From: JAJDYQ01 sp965214035
GTDB lineage: Bacteria > Pseudomonadota > Gammaproteobacteria > JAJDYQ01
Length of the DNA stretch: 64,000 nt
NCBI GenBank assembly: GCA_965214035.1
Contig: OZ243932.1
Coordinates: 310,001-374,000, forward strand
Direction: 5' to 3'
The translations under genes were made by a program, and so were the position numbers. Below, in pieces: positions 18,205 through 26,992 of the stretch. The notes below the pieces were generated by a model. The model did not search any database and was not told the DNA's origin. It saw only the letters and a program-made list of their open reading frames with translations. The first letter of the stretch is position 1; the number at the start of each line of letters is the position of its first letter.

Positions 18205-18231
18205 AGGGACAGGAGTTTGTTGCCAAAGTTC
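18205..18231 (-). promoter_or_regulatory. Possible sigma-E-type promoter upstream of rpoE
   Basis: On the minus strand GAACTT (18226-18231) matches the sigma-E -35 core. The -10 region 16 bases further on reads TCCCT, a poor match to the TC(A/T)(A/G)A type. Support is partial: a good -35, a weak -10 and the right place for autoregulation. A start site mapped elsewhere would remove it. Confidence 0.35.
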
Positions 18232-18283
18232 GCTTTTCTGGTCAAAAAAGTTACCATACAGTCTTTACCTTTATATTTCAGCA

Positions 18284-19918
18284 TTGTCCCGGAAGCGAGA
18301 ACAATTTGATGTCCTTATTCTAGGCAGCGGAGCAGCCGGTCTCGGACTCGCCCTGCAGCTCAGCCCTTTGCTGAGCGTATGCGTTGTATCGAAGGGTGCT
18401 CTCGAAGAGTCGAGCACCTACTACGCACAAGGTGGCATATCTGCCGTTCTGGATCAAGCAGACAGCGCAGAGTCGCATGTTCAGGACACAATACGAGCTG
18501 GTAGTGGCCTGTGTCATGAAGATACGGTCCGTCATGCTATTGCAGAGGGCCCCGTCGCCATTCAATGGCTGATCGAACAGGGAGTGGAGTTTACCCGCGA
18601 GAACGGACATGAACTTCACTTGACGCGAGAAGGTGGTCACAGCCATCGGCGCATTGTCCATTCGGCAGATACAACCGGCAAGGCCGTCGAAGAGGTTCTT
18701 GTCAGCCGTACTCAACGGGCCACTAATATCACATTAATGCCTCATCATATTGCCATTGATTTGATTACCGCAGCCAAAACAGGCAGGAAATATAATCGCT
18801 GTCTGGGAGCTTACATTCTTGATATACATGATAACTCAGTCAACACCATAGCTGCAAAAACCGTTGTGCTCGCCACGGGTGGTGCCAATAAAGCATATTG
18901 CTACACTTCTAATCCCGATGGATCAACCGGGGACGGTATTGCCATGGCATGGCGCGCAGGATGTCGTGTGGCCAATATGGAATTTATACAGTTTCACCCA
19001 ACCTGCCTGTATCATCCACAAGCCAAGTCATTTCTGATAACTGAGGCATTACGAGGTGAGGGCGCATTGCTCAAGCTCCCGAGTGGCAAATGTTTCATGC
19101 ACAGGTTTGATGAGCGGGCGGAGCTGGCCCCGCGCGATATCGTCGCTCGCGCGATCGATCATGAAATGAAGCGTATCGGTGCTGAATGCCTATATCTGGA
19201 TATCAGCCATAAGTCGGCCGACTTTATTGAAGCTCGCTTCCCGAATATATACAAAAAATGCAGATTCTTCGGTTTTGACTTAACCAAAGAGCCGATTCCA
19301 ATCGTCCCGGCAGCTCACTATACCTGCGGCGGTGTGATGACCGGCCTGCATGGCGAGACCGATCTGCCCGGTCTGTATGCCATCGGTGAGGTTGCCTGTA
19401 CCGGCCTGCATGGAGCAAATCGCATGGCCAGTAATTCGTTGCTGGAGTGTCTGGTGTTCGCACGCGCCGCCAGCAGGCACATCAACGCAAAGATTCATGA
19501 TAGGGAAATCATCACCAAACTGCCGACATGGGATGAAAGCCGGGTAACCAACTCGGACGAAGAGGTAGTGGTATCGCACAACTGGGATGAATTGCGACAC
19601 TTTATGTGGGATTATGTCGGCATTGTCCGTACCGACAAGCGCCTGCAACGGGCACGTCGCCGGGTCGAATTACTGCTGCTTGAGATTGACGAGTATTACT
19701 CCAACTTTCGCATCACCAGCGACCTGCTGGAACTCAGAAATCTATCAACCTGCGCCGAGCTGATTATACGTTGTGCACAACATCGCAGGGAAAGTCGTGG
19801 ATTGCACTATACGCTGGATTATCCGGAACCCTACAAAGAAAGGGAACCTGTCGATACCGTATTAGTACCCAGAAACTTTGCGCCGGCGGGCACATATTTA
19901 CCCGGATCAGGCGGCTGA
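18284..19918 (+). CDS. nadB: L-aspartate oxidase
   Basis: FAD enzyme oxidising L-aspartate to iminoaspartate, the first step of de novo NAD synthesis. The 544 residues include the Rossmann FAD motif VLILGSGAAGLGLALQL, SSTYYAQGGISAV, HSADTTGKAV, the substrate loop EFIQFHPTCLY, and ALRGEGALL, followed by PAAHYTCGGVMT and a C-terminal helical domain. There is no in-frame ATG near the start. The TTG at 18284 is the only reasonable start before the FAD motif. It is divergent from rpoE. Confidence 0.95.
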   Translation: MSRKREQFDVLILGSGAAGLGLALQLSPLLSVCVVSKGALEESSTYYAQGGISAVLDQADSAESHVQDTIRAGSGLCHEDTVRHAIAEGPVAIQWLIEQGVEFTRENGHELHLTREGGHSHRRIVHSADTTGKAVEEVLVSRTQRATNITLMPHHIAIDLITAAKTGRKYNRCLGAYILDIHDNSVNTIAAKTVVLATGGANKAYCYTSNPDGSTGDGIAMAWRAGCRVANMEFIQFHPTCLYHPQAKSFLITEALRGEGALLKLPSGKCFMHRFDERAELAPRDIVARAIDHEMKRIGAECLYLDISHKSADFIEARFPNIYKKCRFFGFDLTKEPIPIVPAAHYTCGGVMTGLHGETDLPGLYAIGEVACTGLHGANRMASNSLLECLVFARAASRHINAKIHDREIITKLPTWDESRVTNSDEEVVVSHNWDELRHFMWDYVGIVRTDKRLQRARRRVELLLLEIDEYYSNFRITSDLLELRNLSTCAELIIRCAQHRRESRGLHYTLDYPEPYKEREPVDTVLVPRNFAPAGTYLPGSGG

Positions 19919-19980
19919 TATCAATACGATTCCTGCTCAGTGCAGACAATGTTTGCGGCATGAAAAATAATATGTAGAAT

Positions 19981-20526
19981 TTAATTTTTTATCAACTGTG
20001 CCAACACCTCTTCCAAAGCCTTGATATCTTCGGAGCGTTTGAGAGTACTGGTCTCACAATCCCAGACATCGAACCAGTTGCCAATACCAAGCCTGCCACG
20101 TACATCGCCGTTGAAAAACGGGGCAGCCGCTTCCTGTGCCGAAAGAACACTCTCTCCCGCACGTGGCCCGGGAGATGCAGCAAGTATAACCATTGGCGTG
20201 CCCTGCCATACTTTCTTATCAATACGGCTCATCCAGTCAAAAATATTTTTCCAGGCCGTACTGGTAAAGCCATTGTGCTCAGCAAAGGATATAAGCAACG
20301 CATCGGCTTGTCCAATTCGGGCAAAAAAATCTCTCGCTTGACGGGGAATACCGCTTCTTTCTTCGCGGTCAATCGAATAAATCGGCATTTCATAATCATT
20401 CAGATCAAGAAACTCGATTTCTGCATCGGGACTTGCCTTGAGCAAAAAGTTTGATACAGCATACTCGAGCAGCGCACGATTAATCGAATTGCGGCTATTG
20501 GAAGCCGCAAAAACCAGGAGCTTCAC
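19981..20526 (-). CDS. NADPH-dependent FMN reductase family protein
   Basis: Flavodoxin-fold oxidoreductase of the ChrR/azoreductase-like group. The 181 residues begin with LLVFAASNSRNSINRALLEYAV, which binds the FMN phosphate, followed by ADALLISFAEHNGFTSTAWKNIFDWMSRI and MVILAASPGPRAG. The usual YNGSxPGALKN segment is replaced by HNGFTSTAWKN, so substrate class is uncertain; quinone or chromate reduction are possibilities. It is monocistronic, convergent with nadB. Confidence 0.82.
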   Translation of the reverse strand: MKLLVFAASNSRNSINRALLEYAVSNFLLKASPDAEIEFLDLNDYEMPIYSIDREERSGIPRQARDFFARIGQADALLISFAEHNGFTSTAWKNIFDWMSRIDKKVWQGTPMVILAASPGPRAGESVLSAQEAAAPFFNGDVRGRLGIGNWFDVWDCETSTLKRSEDIKALEEVLAQLIKN

Positions 20527-20705
20527 ATTAATTCTCCCTGTGGTTGTCAGAATTGAGCAGTTTACCGGATCAGGATGTATAACAACGCATTTTCCGGGCA
20601 GGTATCGGTCATAAAATACAAGGCACCCTTATTATGGTAAGCCTGTCGGTCTATGAGCATTAGATCATACATATGATTGATCTGTAAAAATAAGATGGCC
20701 AGCGT

Positions 20706-22511
20706 TCACTTAAATGAGTGTTGTTCTATCAAGCTCATAAAAGCTTTGCCATAGTGTTTGAGCTTTGACTCGCCGACACCAGAAATATGGTTCATGGTAT
20801 TCAGGCTGGTGGGTCGCTTTCCGGCCATCTCGATGAGCGTTGAGTCATGGAATATGATATAGGGTGGCACCCCCTGCTTATTGGCCAATTCCAGACGTAA
20901 TGCACGCAATGCGTCGAACAGCTTCTGATCATGGGCAGGCAGGCGGTTATCGGTTGTTCTGCCTTTGGTTCTTGTTGCTCTGTCCGGTCGCTCCAGTTTG
21001 CGTAATGCCAGAGTAGCTTCTCCGCGTAACAGCGGGCGGCATTTTTCGGTGAGCTTTAGAGAGCCGTGCCCAGTGGCATCAACATTGAGGTAGCCCAGCG
21101 CAATTAACTGCCGGTATAAGCGACGCCATTCGACATGACTCAATTCGGAACCGGCACCATAGACCCGCAATCGGTAGTGCCCATTTTTTCTTATACGTAC
21201 CTGCTCCCTGCCCAGCAGGACATCGGTCAGATAATTCACGCCGAACAACTGATCGGTTCGGTAGGCCGCCGATATGGCTTTTTGTGCGGCTTCAGAGGCA
21301 TCCCATGTTTGCGGTGGATTCAGGCAGTTATCACAGTTGCCGCAAGGTTCCGGGAGCTTTTCCCCGAAGTACCCCAACAGGGCCTGCCGCCGGCAGTTCG
21401 TGTTCTCACACAGTCCCAGCATGGACTCCAGTTTATAATGCGAAACCCGTTTATATTGCTCATCTGCATCTGACTCCTGCATCATCTGACGCAGCTTGAT
21501 GACATCCTGTAGTCCGTATGACATCCATGCGCTTGCCGATTGTCCGTCACGTCCGGCACGGCCTGTTTCCTGATAGTAGGCTTCAATGCTTTTGGGCAGG
21601 TTAAGGTGTGCGACAAATCGCACATCAGGCTTGTCAATGCCCATGCCAAAGGCAATGGTAGCAACAATAATAATGCCATCTTCGTGCAGGAATCGCTGCT
21701 GGTTTTGCTGTCGATATTCATCGGATAGGCCGGCATGGTAAGGCAGCGCGACATAACCTTTCTCACATAACCAGCTGGCAACATCTTCCACCTTGCGCCG
21801 CGATAAACAGTAAACGATACCGGCATCTCCGGCATGCTCAAGCTGGATGAAACGCAGCAGCTGTTCGCGCCCGTTTGTCTGCTCATTTATGGTGTAGCGG
21901 ATATTGGGTCGGTCAAAGCTGTTGATATAGGTCGCTGCACCATGTAAACCAAGCTGATCAATAATCTCTTCGCGGGTGCGCTGATCCGCCGTTGCCGTCA
22001 TGGCGATACGGGGGATCTTAGGGAAGCGTTCCTGAAGCCGGGATAACTGCTGGTATTCTCTGCGGAAATCATGGCCCCACTGCGAGACACAATGCGCCTC
22101 ATCAATGGCAAATAACGCCAACCTGACCTGTCCAAGAAGATTCAGCATCTGCTCTGAAAGCAGTCGCTCGGGTGCGATATACAACAAATCAAGTTTGCCG
22201 GTTTTCAGCTCATCAGCGATCCGCATTTGGGTCTGATAATGCTGCATGGAGTTGAGGAATGCGGCCCGAATACCAAGCTGTTGCAGGGCATCAACCTGAT
22301 CCTGCATGAGGGCGATCAATGGTGACACCACAATACCGGTACCGTCACGCACCATAGCGGGGATCTGGTAACATAATGACTTGCCACCTCCTGTTGGCAT
22401 CAGTACCAACGCATCCCCACTGTGGATCACAGTCTCGATAATATCGGCCTGGTTCAGACGAAAACTGTCATAACCAAATGTTTTTTGAAGAATATCCCGG
22501 GCTCGCTGCAT
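20706..22511 (-). CDS. recQ: ATP-dependent DNA helicase RecQ
   Basis: 3'-5' superfamily 2 helicase in recombination and fork repair. The 601 residues contain motif 0 GYDSFRLNQADII, Walker A MPTGGGKSLCYQIPA, DEAH box FAIDEAHCVSQWGHDFR, motif VI QETGRAGRDG, a zinc-binding cysteine set (CENTNCRRQ to CGNCDNC), an RQC winged helix and a C-terminal HRDC domain (KLFDALRALRLELANKQGVPPY). It is monocistronic. Confidence 0.97.
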   Translation of the reverse strand: MQRARDILQKTFGYDSFRLNQADIIETVIHSGDALVLMPTGGGKSLCYQIPAMVRDGTGIVVSPLIALMQDQVDALQQLGIRAAFLNSMQHYQTQMRIADELKTGKLDLLYIAPERLLSEQMLNLLGQVRLALFAIDEAHCVSQWGHDFRREYQQLSRLQERFPKIPRIAMTATADQRTREEIIDQLGLHGAATYINSFDRPNIRYTINEQTNGREQLLRFIQLEHAGDAGIVYCLSRRKVEDVASWLCEKGYVALPYHAGLSDEYRQQNQQRFLHEDGIIIVATIAFGMGIDKPDVRFVAHLNLPKSIEAYYQETGRAGRDGQSASAWMSYGLQDVIKLRQMMQESDADEQYKRVSHYKLESMLGLCENTNCRRQALLGYFGEKLPEPCGNCDNCLNPPQTWDASEAAQKAISAAYRTDQLFGVNYLTDVLLGREQVRIRKNGHYRLRVYGAGSELSHVEWRRLYRQLIALGYLNVDATGHGSLKLTEKCRPLLRGEATLALRKLERPDRATRTKGRTTDNRLPAHDQKLFDALRALRLELANKQGVPPYIIFHDSTLIEMAGKRPTSLNTMNHISGVGESKLKHYGKAFMSLIEQHSFK

Positions 22512-22683
22512 GGGGGGATATTATAGATGATATCATCAGTATTTTATATCGTTGCCTGTATGTCCCCCGGACAGAAGTTGAATTGTCATTGTATGGTCTG
22601 TGCTATCATAGCGCGTATGGAACCAGGAAATAACCATGCTCCCAATGCCCTGCTTGTTTTTCACTTCAGTCCCGCCCTGATTC

Positions 22684-23724
22684 ATGTTCCCTAAATCTGC
22701 CAGTGTTCTGTTGATCATAGCGGTGCTGGTCTCGTGCTCGAATAATCTACATTACGATCCCGGTAAGGCGCACCATATCCCGGACGGTTTCAGAAATATC
22801 CATTATGATGATTCACAAAACTTTATTGATTTTATTGTTTGGAAATGGGGACAGTTATCGAAAGATATACAAAGATCAGACAGCTATGAATTTCCTGTAG
22901 TTCGCTCTTGGCACCGAAATATACGGACCAATACATCCCGGCCTTCATTGACCTGAATTGGCCATGCCACTTTTCTGATCCAGATTGACGGCATGAATAT
23001 TCTGACCGACCCACATTTTTCGGAACGGGCCTCGCCGGTGTCATGGGCTGGGCCACAGCGTGCCATGCCGATTCGGACACTGCCGGAAATTCATGCTGTA
23101 GTGATTTCACATGATCACTATGATTCGCTGGATGTAAGCTCGGTCAAAGATCTCGCAAAACACAATGCAGGCATTCATTTTCTCGTTCCTCTGGGTATGA
23201 AAGCCTGGTTTGACGCTCTGGAGCTGTCGAACATTCAAGTCACCGAGTTAGATTGGGGTGAGAGCCACACCATTAGCAATATCCAGTTTACGGCAGAACC
23301 GTCACAGCATTGGGGCAAGCGCAGCCTGTTCGATGGTTTTGAGCGACTGTGGCCTCTTGGGTTATCAGAACAAAAGGACAGGCAGATCTTTTTTGCCGGC
23401 GACTCCGGCTATGCCAGACACTTCAAAAACATCGGTGAAAAATATGGCTTCTTTGATCTGGCTCTGATTCCTATTGGTACCTATGCACCGCGCTGGTTTA
23501 TGCAACATGACCATGCCAATCCGGAAGAAGCAGTGCTGATCCACCGCGACATTCGCTCTCGTTATTCGGTTGCCATGCACTGGGGCACATTCATCATGAC
23601 CGATGAGCCACTCGATGAATCGCCGGTAAGGCTGGCTGATGCCTTGCAAAAGTACGCCATAGCAGCCACAGAGTTTGAAGTATATCGGCATGGTGAAAGC
23701 CGGTTTCTTGGAAATATCTGGTAA
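22684..23724 (+). pseudogene. Metallo-beta-lactamase-fold lipoprotein (NAPE-PLD-like), interrupted by one TGA
   Basis: One frame runs from the ATG at 22684 to 23724 apart from a single TGA at 22954-22956. The first part has a lipoprotein signal (LLIIAVLVSC, lipobox LVSC). The second has the beta-lactamase-fold motifs ILTDPHFSERASP, the metal site SHDHYDSLD, later FFAGDSGY and AMHWGTF. The broken position reads SLT-stop-IGHATFLIQ, where relatives have tryptophan (TWIGHATFL), so a TGG to TGA change explains it. The family includes N-acyl-phosphatidylethanolamine phospholipase D-like hydrolases. It is either a recent pseudogene or a sequencing error; the rest of the frame is well preserved. Confidence 0.8.
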
Positions 23725-23731
23725 TAATCTA

Positions 23732-24763
23732 ATGCCCCCTCCCCCCAAATGGATAGCTCAAAATATAAGCTTCATCATGCGGTTATTTATTGTGGTTGGT
23801 GTGGTTGGTTTTACCGTCGCCAAGTATGCCATGTGTCCTGTTCGCGAAGTAATATCTTTTGATGCTCTAGCTAAATTAAGACTTTTTAGAGGACTTACTT
23901 GGTACATATTATCACAGAGAACAGGACCAATCATTGCAGATTACGAAGAGCATCGCCCTATTAGTCCATCATTCAATGGCATAACTGCCTTGGCATGGTT
24001 TCAGGAAAAACAGGGTAATACCCTGAAGTTTAAGCGGCCTTCCAATGCAATATGGCGACATTTCGAGAATAATACTCTGGTCAATGCAACGCACAGTTCA
24101 GAGCAAAAATCCAGCCCTTACCGGGAAGTTACACTCATGCACTCGATGTCTTATATTGGAAGATATTTCATTTCTTCCGAGTATGGGCATAAGGTGCTGA
24201 GCAGATTATCCATTAAGGAAGATCTCCAAAAGTCTGCGAATGAATGGTTTGAAAGCCATGTCAAGGGAGATTGGGTGGCCATCCATTATCGTGGTACGGA
24301 TTTAGCGAAGGGTATGGACAGAACGTATAGACGAAGGTACAAAATAGAACTCAGGCCGTATGTCACCTATCTGAAAGAAGTGCTGGACAGTCAATGCAGC
24401 ATTTTTGCCTGTTCGGATCAGGCACAGTTCATTGATGAGATGAAAGCGGCATTTCCAGGGAGAGTGTTTGCACGAGATATAAAACGCTCTTATGATAACA
24501 CGCCTCTTCATTTGCATTTTGTCCCCTTTGAGAAACGCGATAATTATGAACAGGAGAGAGACGCTTTGATAGATGTTTTAGTATTGGCAAAGGCCGGGTT
24601 AATTTATACAAACGGTTCAGGGTTTGTAGATATGGTTAGATACTTCAATCCAGAGACTAAAATCGTATCGCTGGATGGAAGAACAATAGGGAGAGGGAAA
24701 AATAATGCGCCTATTCCTGAACCGGATTTATTCAAAAGATTATCCTTGCCTTGGGATCGTTGA
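23732..24763 (+). CDS. Fucosyltransferase-like glycosyltransferase
   Basis: Membrane-anchored glycosyltransferase resembling the NodZ/FUT8 group. It has one N-terminal hydrophobic helix (FIMRLFIVVGVVGFTVAKYAM). The catalytic part contains WVAIHYRGTDLAKG, the H-x-R-G-(T/D) donor-binding motif of alpha-1,6- and O-fucosyltransferase folds, followed by SIFACSDQAQFI, then ALIDVLVLAKAGLIYTNGSGF, typical of the second Rossmann domain. I chose the ATG at 23732 (343 residues), 7 bases after the preceding frame; an earlier ATG at 23675 overlaps that frame. Its AT-rich composition differs from the neighbours, suggesting transfer. Donor and acceptor are unknown. Confidence 0.65.
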   Translation: MPPPPKWIAQNISFIMRLFIVVGVVGFTVAKYAMCPVREVISFDALAKLRLFRGLTWYILSQRTGPIIADYEEHRPISPSFNGITALAWFQEKQGNTLKFKRPSNAIWRHFENNTLVNATHSSEQKSSPYREVTLMHSMSYIGRYFISSEYGHKVLSRLSIKEDLQKSANEWFESHVKGDWVAIHYRGTDLAKGMDRTYRRRYKIELRPYVTYLKEVLDSQCSIFACSDQAQFIDEMKAAFPGRVFARDIKRSYDNTPLHLHFVPFEKRDNYEQERDALIDVLVLAKAGLIYTNGSGFVDMVRYFNPETKIVSLDGRTIGRGKNNAPIPEPDLFKRLSLPWDR

Positions 24764-24979
24764 TGAAATATCCCGGGTCAGGGACTATTAAAAGCCATGT
24801 GCACCTTCGCTCATCCTGGATATAAGCGGATCGCCTGTATCGTGATAGACCTCAGAGAAGTCGAAGTCGTGTCCTCTTCCTGACATTATTGGATCAAGGC
24901 TTGGCGGAAATATATATCACAGCACTGCCAGTTCGTCATATTGCCGGAGGAGGTGGAATGTCGTAGGATTCATCCAGAT

Positions 24980-25411
24980 ATGAAAGTTGTTAATCGCAGT
25001 GCTCTGATACCCTATAGTGCCCGGCAGATGTATGAACTGGTCAGGGATATTGAGTCTTATCCGGATTTTTTGCCCTGGTGCAGTAGTGCCTGTATTTTGG
25101 AGTCTTTTCCTGACGGGATTTGTGGTCAGTTGGTTATCAGCAAAGGTGGTTTGAAGCATTCATTTTCTACCCGCAATACATTGACGGAAAATCGTGAGAT
25201 CACCATGGTGCTGGAAGATGGGCCGTTCAGTATGCTGCAAGGCGTCTGGCAGTTTGAACCCATCGGTGATGCGGGCAGCAGGGTGTCGTTGCATCTGCAA
25301 TTTGATTTTTCCGGTGCGTTGGCACGTATGACGATTGCACCGTTGTTTGGCAGTATCGCAGACAGAATGGTTGATGCTTTTGTAGAGCGGGCAGCCATCA
25401 TGTATCAATAA
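24980..25411 (+). CDS. ratA: RatA/Coq10-type START-domain protein
   Basis: Small START-fold protein of the RatA (YfjG) family. In E. coli it is described as inhibiting 70S association, and homologues (Coq10) bind ubiquinone. The 143 residues from the ATG at 24980 include SALIPYSARQMYELVRDIESYPDFLPWC, ENREITMVLEDGPF and GSRVSLHLQFDFSGALAR. The ORF is open from 24941, but the conserved protein starts at 24980. It is followed by rnfH after 14 bases, the conserved pair. smpB, which often sits divergently next to it, is absent here. Confidence 0.9.
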   Translation: MKVVNRSALIPYSARQMYELVRDIESYPDFLPWCSSACILESFPDGICGQLVISKGGLKHSFSTRNTLTENREITMVLEDGPFSMLQGVWQFEPIGDAGSRVSLHLQFDFSGALARMTIAPLFGSIADRMVDAFVERAAIMYQ

Positions 25412-25425
25412 TCCGGCGATTTGTC

Positions 25426-25734
25426 ATGCCTGAAAGATTTAATGTCGAAGTAGCCTATGCAGAACCTGAAAAACAGCTGATTAAGTCGCTGGAGGTCGGA
25501 GCCGGAACCACGGCGATGGAGGCAGTTCGTCAGTCCGGTATTTTTGAGGAATTTATTGGCCTTCGGGATGCTGATGAGCTGGAGTTGGGTATATTCGGCA
25601 AGCAGTGTCAACCGGGAGAGGTGCTGCAGGCCGGGGACCGTGTTGAGATATACAGGCCGCTGCTGGTTGACCCCAAAGAGGCCAGAAGGTTAAAAGCTGA
25701 AGCAGCGGAGAGACGCCAGAAAAGTCAGAGATGA
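25426..25734 (+). CDS. rnfH: RnfH family ubiquitin-like protein
   Basis: 102-residue beta-grasp protein of the RnfH/YfjF family (UPF0125). It shows FNVEVAYAEPEKQLIKSLEVGAGTTAMEAVRQSGI, LGIFGKQCQPGEVLQAGDRVEIYRPLLVDPKEARR and a basic C-terminal helix. RnfH is linked by name to the Rnf complex, but in most gammaproteobacteria it is coded with ratA, and the exact role is unclear. It lies 14 bases after ratA and converges on bamE with a 7-base gap. Confidence 0.92.
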   Translation: MPERFNVEVAYAEPEKQLIKSLEVGAGTTAMEAVRQSGIFEEFIGLRDADELELGIFGKQCQPGEVLQAGDRVEIYRPLLVDPKEARRLKAEAAERRQKSQR

Positions 25735-25741
25735 GGTTCGG

Positions 25742-26374
25742 CTATTGCTGGTTTTCCGTGGAGTCCTGCTCATCCCGATTGGCGATGGGTTCCTGACCAT
25801 TTTTTTCGATAGTGGATTCCTCACCATCCTGGCGGGTAATGAGAGGGGCATTGCGCTTTTGGGGTTCTCTGGTCAACAGGTCATCGAGAAAGCCACTGTC
25901 ATCCAGTTCGCGGGGCGCATCGGCCGGTATGATAATCGTCCGCTCGCGATTCTCTTTTCGTGTTATCTCGGCGGCCTCCTGATCCTGGGGCAGCGGGTCA
26001 CCTTCTATCCCGAACAGCAGGCTGTCCTTAAAATGCAGCACCAGAAGTTGTTGTTGCACCTCCGTATCGCCGGTGCGGCTTGCCGGTTTCAACATGTACA
26101 GGTAATCCCAGCGGTTATCGTGGAAGATGTCCTGTATTGAGGGTGTGCCGAGGATGTAGCGCACCTGTTGCTCGGTCATGCCGAGTTTGAGTTCATTGAC
26201 CATCTGCTGGGTAATCAGGTTGCCCTGTTGCACCTCAATCCGGTAGATGCCAGGTAGCTCTTCCCAGTTAATGAGCTGAATACCAAGCAGTGGGGCATCG
26301 GGGGCTGTGCTGCAACCTGCGGTAGCGATAAGGCTTGAAATCAGGGTAATTTTAATGAGAGACTTTCTTTTCAT
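25742..26374 (-). CDS. bamE: Outer membrane protein assembly factor BamE (SmpA/OmlA)
   Basis: Outer-membrane lipoprotein of the BAM complex. The 210 residues have a lipoprotein signal ending IATAGC, followed by the SmpA/OmlA domain (GNLITQQMVNELKLGMTEQQVRYILGTPSI then WDYLYMLKP). The C-terminal 80 residues, rich in charged residues and glutamine, are longer than in E. coli BamE (113 residues) and have no recognisable domain. It converges with rnfH and is divergent from fur, a common arrangement. Confidence 0.9.
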   Translation of the reverse strand: MKRKSLIKITLISSLIATAGCSTAPDAPLLGIQLINWEELPGIYRIEVQQGNLITQQMVNELKLGMTEQQVRYILGTPSIQDIFHDNRWDYLYMLKPASRTGDTEVQQQLLVLHFKDSLLFGIEGDPLPQDQEAAEITRKENRERTIIIPADAPRELDDSGFLDDLLTREPQKRNAPLITRQDGEESTIEKNGQEPIANRDEQDSTENQQ

Positions 26375-26482
26375 GGAAACATCGGTCGGTCAAAACTGCG
26401 TATAGCATAGCATGATGAATGCGTATAAGCACACTAAGAATTTATGCTGATTGCGTTAGCTGTTGTTGCCGAGGAGTAAACG

Positions 26483-26905
26483 TTGGATATGGAATCAAGC
26501 GATCTGAAGAAAGCAGGGCTGAAAGTAACTTTGCCTCGTATGAAGGTACTTGAAATACTGGAGTGCAGCGAGCAGCATCATATGAGTGCCGAGGAGGTTT
26601 ACCGTGCGCTACACGACTCGGGTAATAGTGTTGGATTGGCTACGGTTTACCGGGTTTTGACCCAGTTTGAGTCAGCGGGTCTGGTTTCCCGGCTTAATTT
26701 TGAAGGGGGACAATCCGTATTCGAACTGGAATCCGGACACCATCATGATCACATGGTTTGCGTGAAATGTGGACGTGTTGAAGAATTTGTCAATGAGATC
26801 ATAGAGGAATGTCAGCATGATGTGGCAAGTCATGCCGGCAATAAGCTGGTGGACCATAGTCTGGTGCTTTATGTCGAATGTGCTCGATGTCGTCAGGATG
26901 GCTGA
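26483..26905 (+). CDS. fur: Ferric uptake regulator Fur
   Basis: Iron-responsive repressor. The 140-residue protein has the N-terminal winged helix (LKKAGLKVTLPRMKVLEILE to LATVYRVLTQFESAGL) and the C-terminal dimerisation and metal domain (HHHDHMVCVKCGRVEEF plus the C-terminal CARC). A GAGGAG sequence at 26471-26476 is 6 bases before the TTG at 26483 and 12 before the ATG at 26489, so the TTG is the better-spaced start. Divergent from bamE. Confidence 0.95.
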   Translation: MDMESSDLKKAGLKVTLPRMKVLEILECSEQHHMSAEEVYRALHDSGNSVGLATVYRVLTQFESAGLVSRLNFEGGQSVFELESGHHHDHMVCVKCGRVEEFVNEIIEECQHDVASHAGNKLVDHSLVLYVECARCRQDG

Positions 26906-26992
26906 ATGCAGGGTACCAGTCATCGGTATTGATTTTGTCAAGGAACAAAAAATCTCATTTCTCGTGCTCTGGTAGTTTCAGGGCAGGCTTTA

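Noticed and set aside
22684..23724. UGA read as tryptophan or selenocysteine in the hydrolase gene
   Set aside because: Dozens of other genes in the window use TGA as a normal stop (for example era and recO), no insertion element is visible, and the transposase shows a comparable lesion with TAG. A nonsense change or error is simpler.
24764..24979. A 32-codon minus-strand frame (MSGRGHDFDFSEV...) in the gap before ratA
   Set aside because: No ribosome site, no recognisable family and no end-to-end match to smpB; more likely non-coding or a dispersed repeat. I see no other gene in this 216-base gap.
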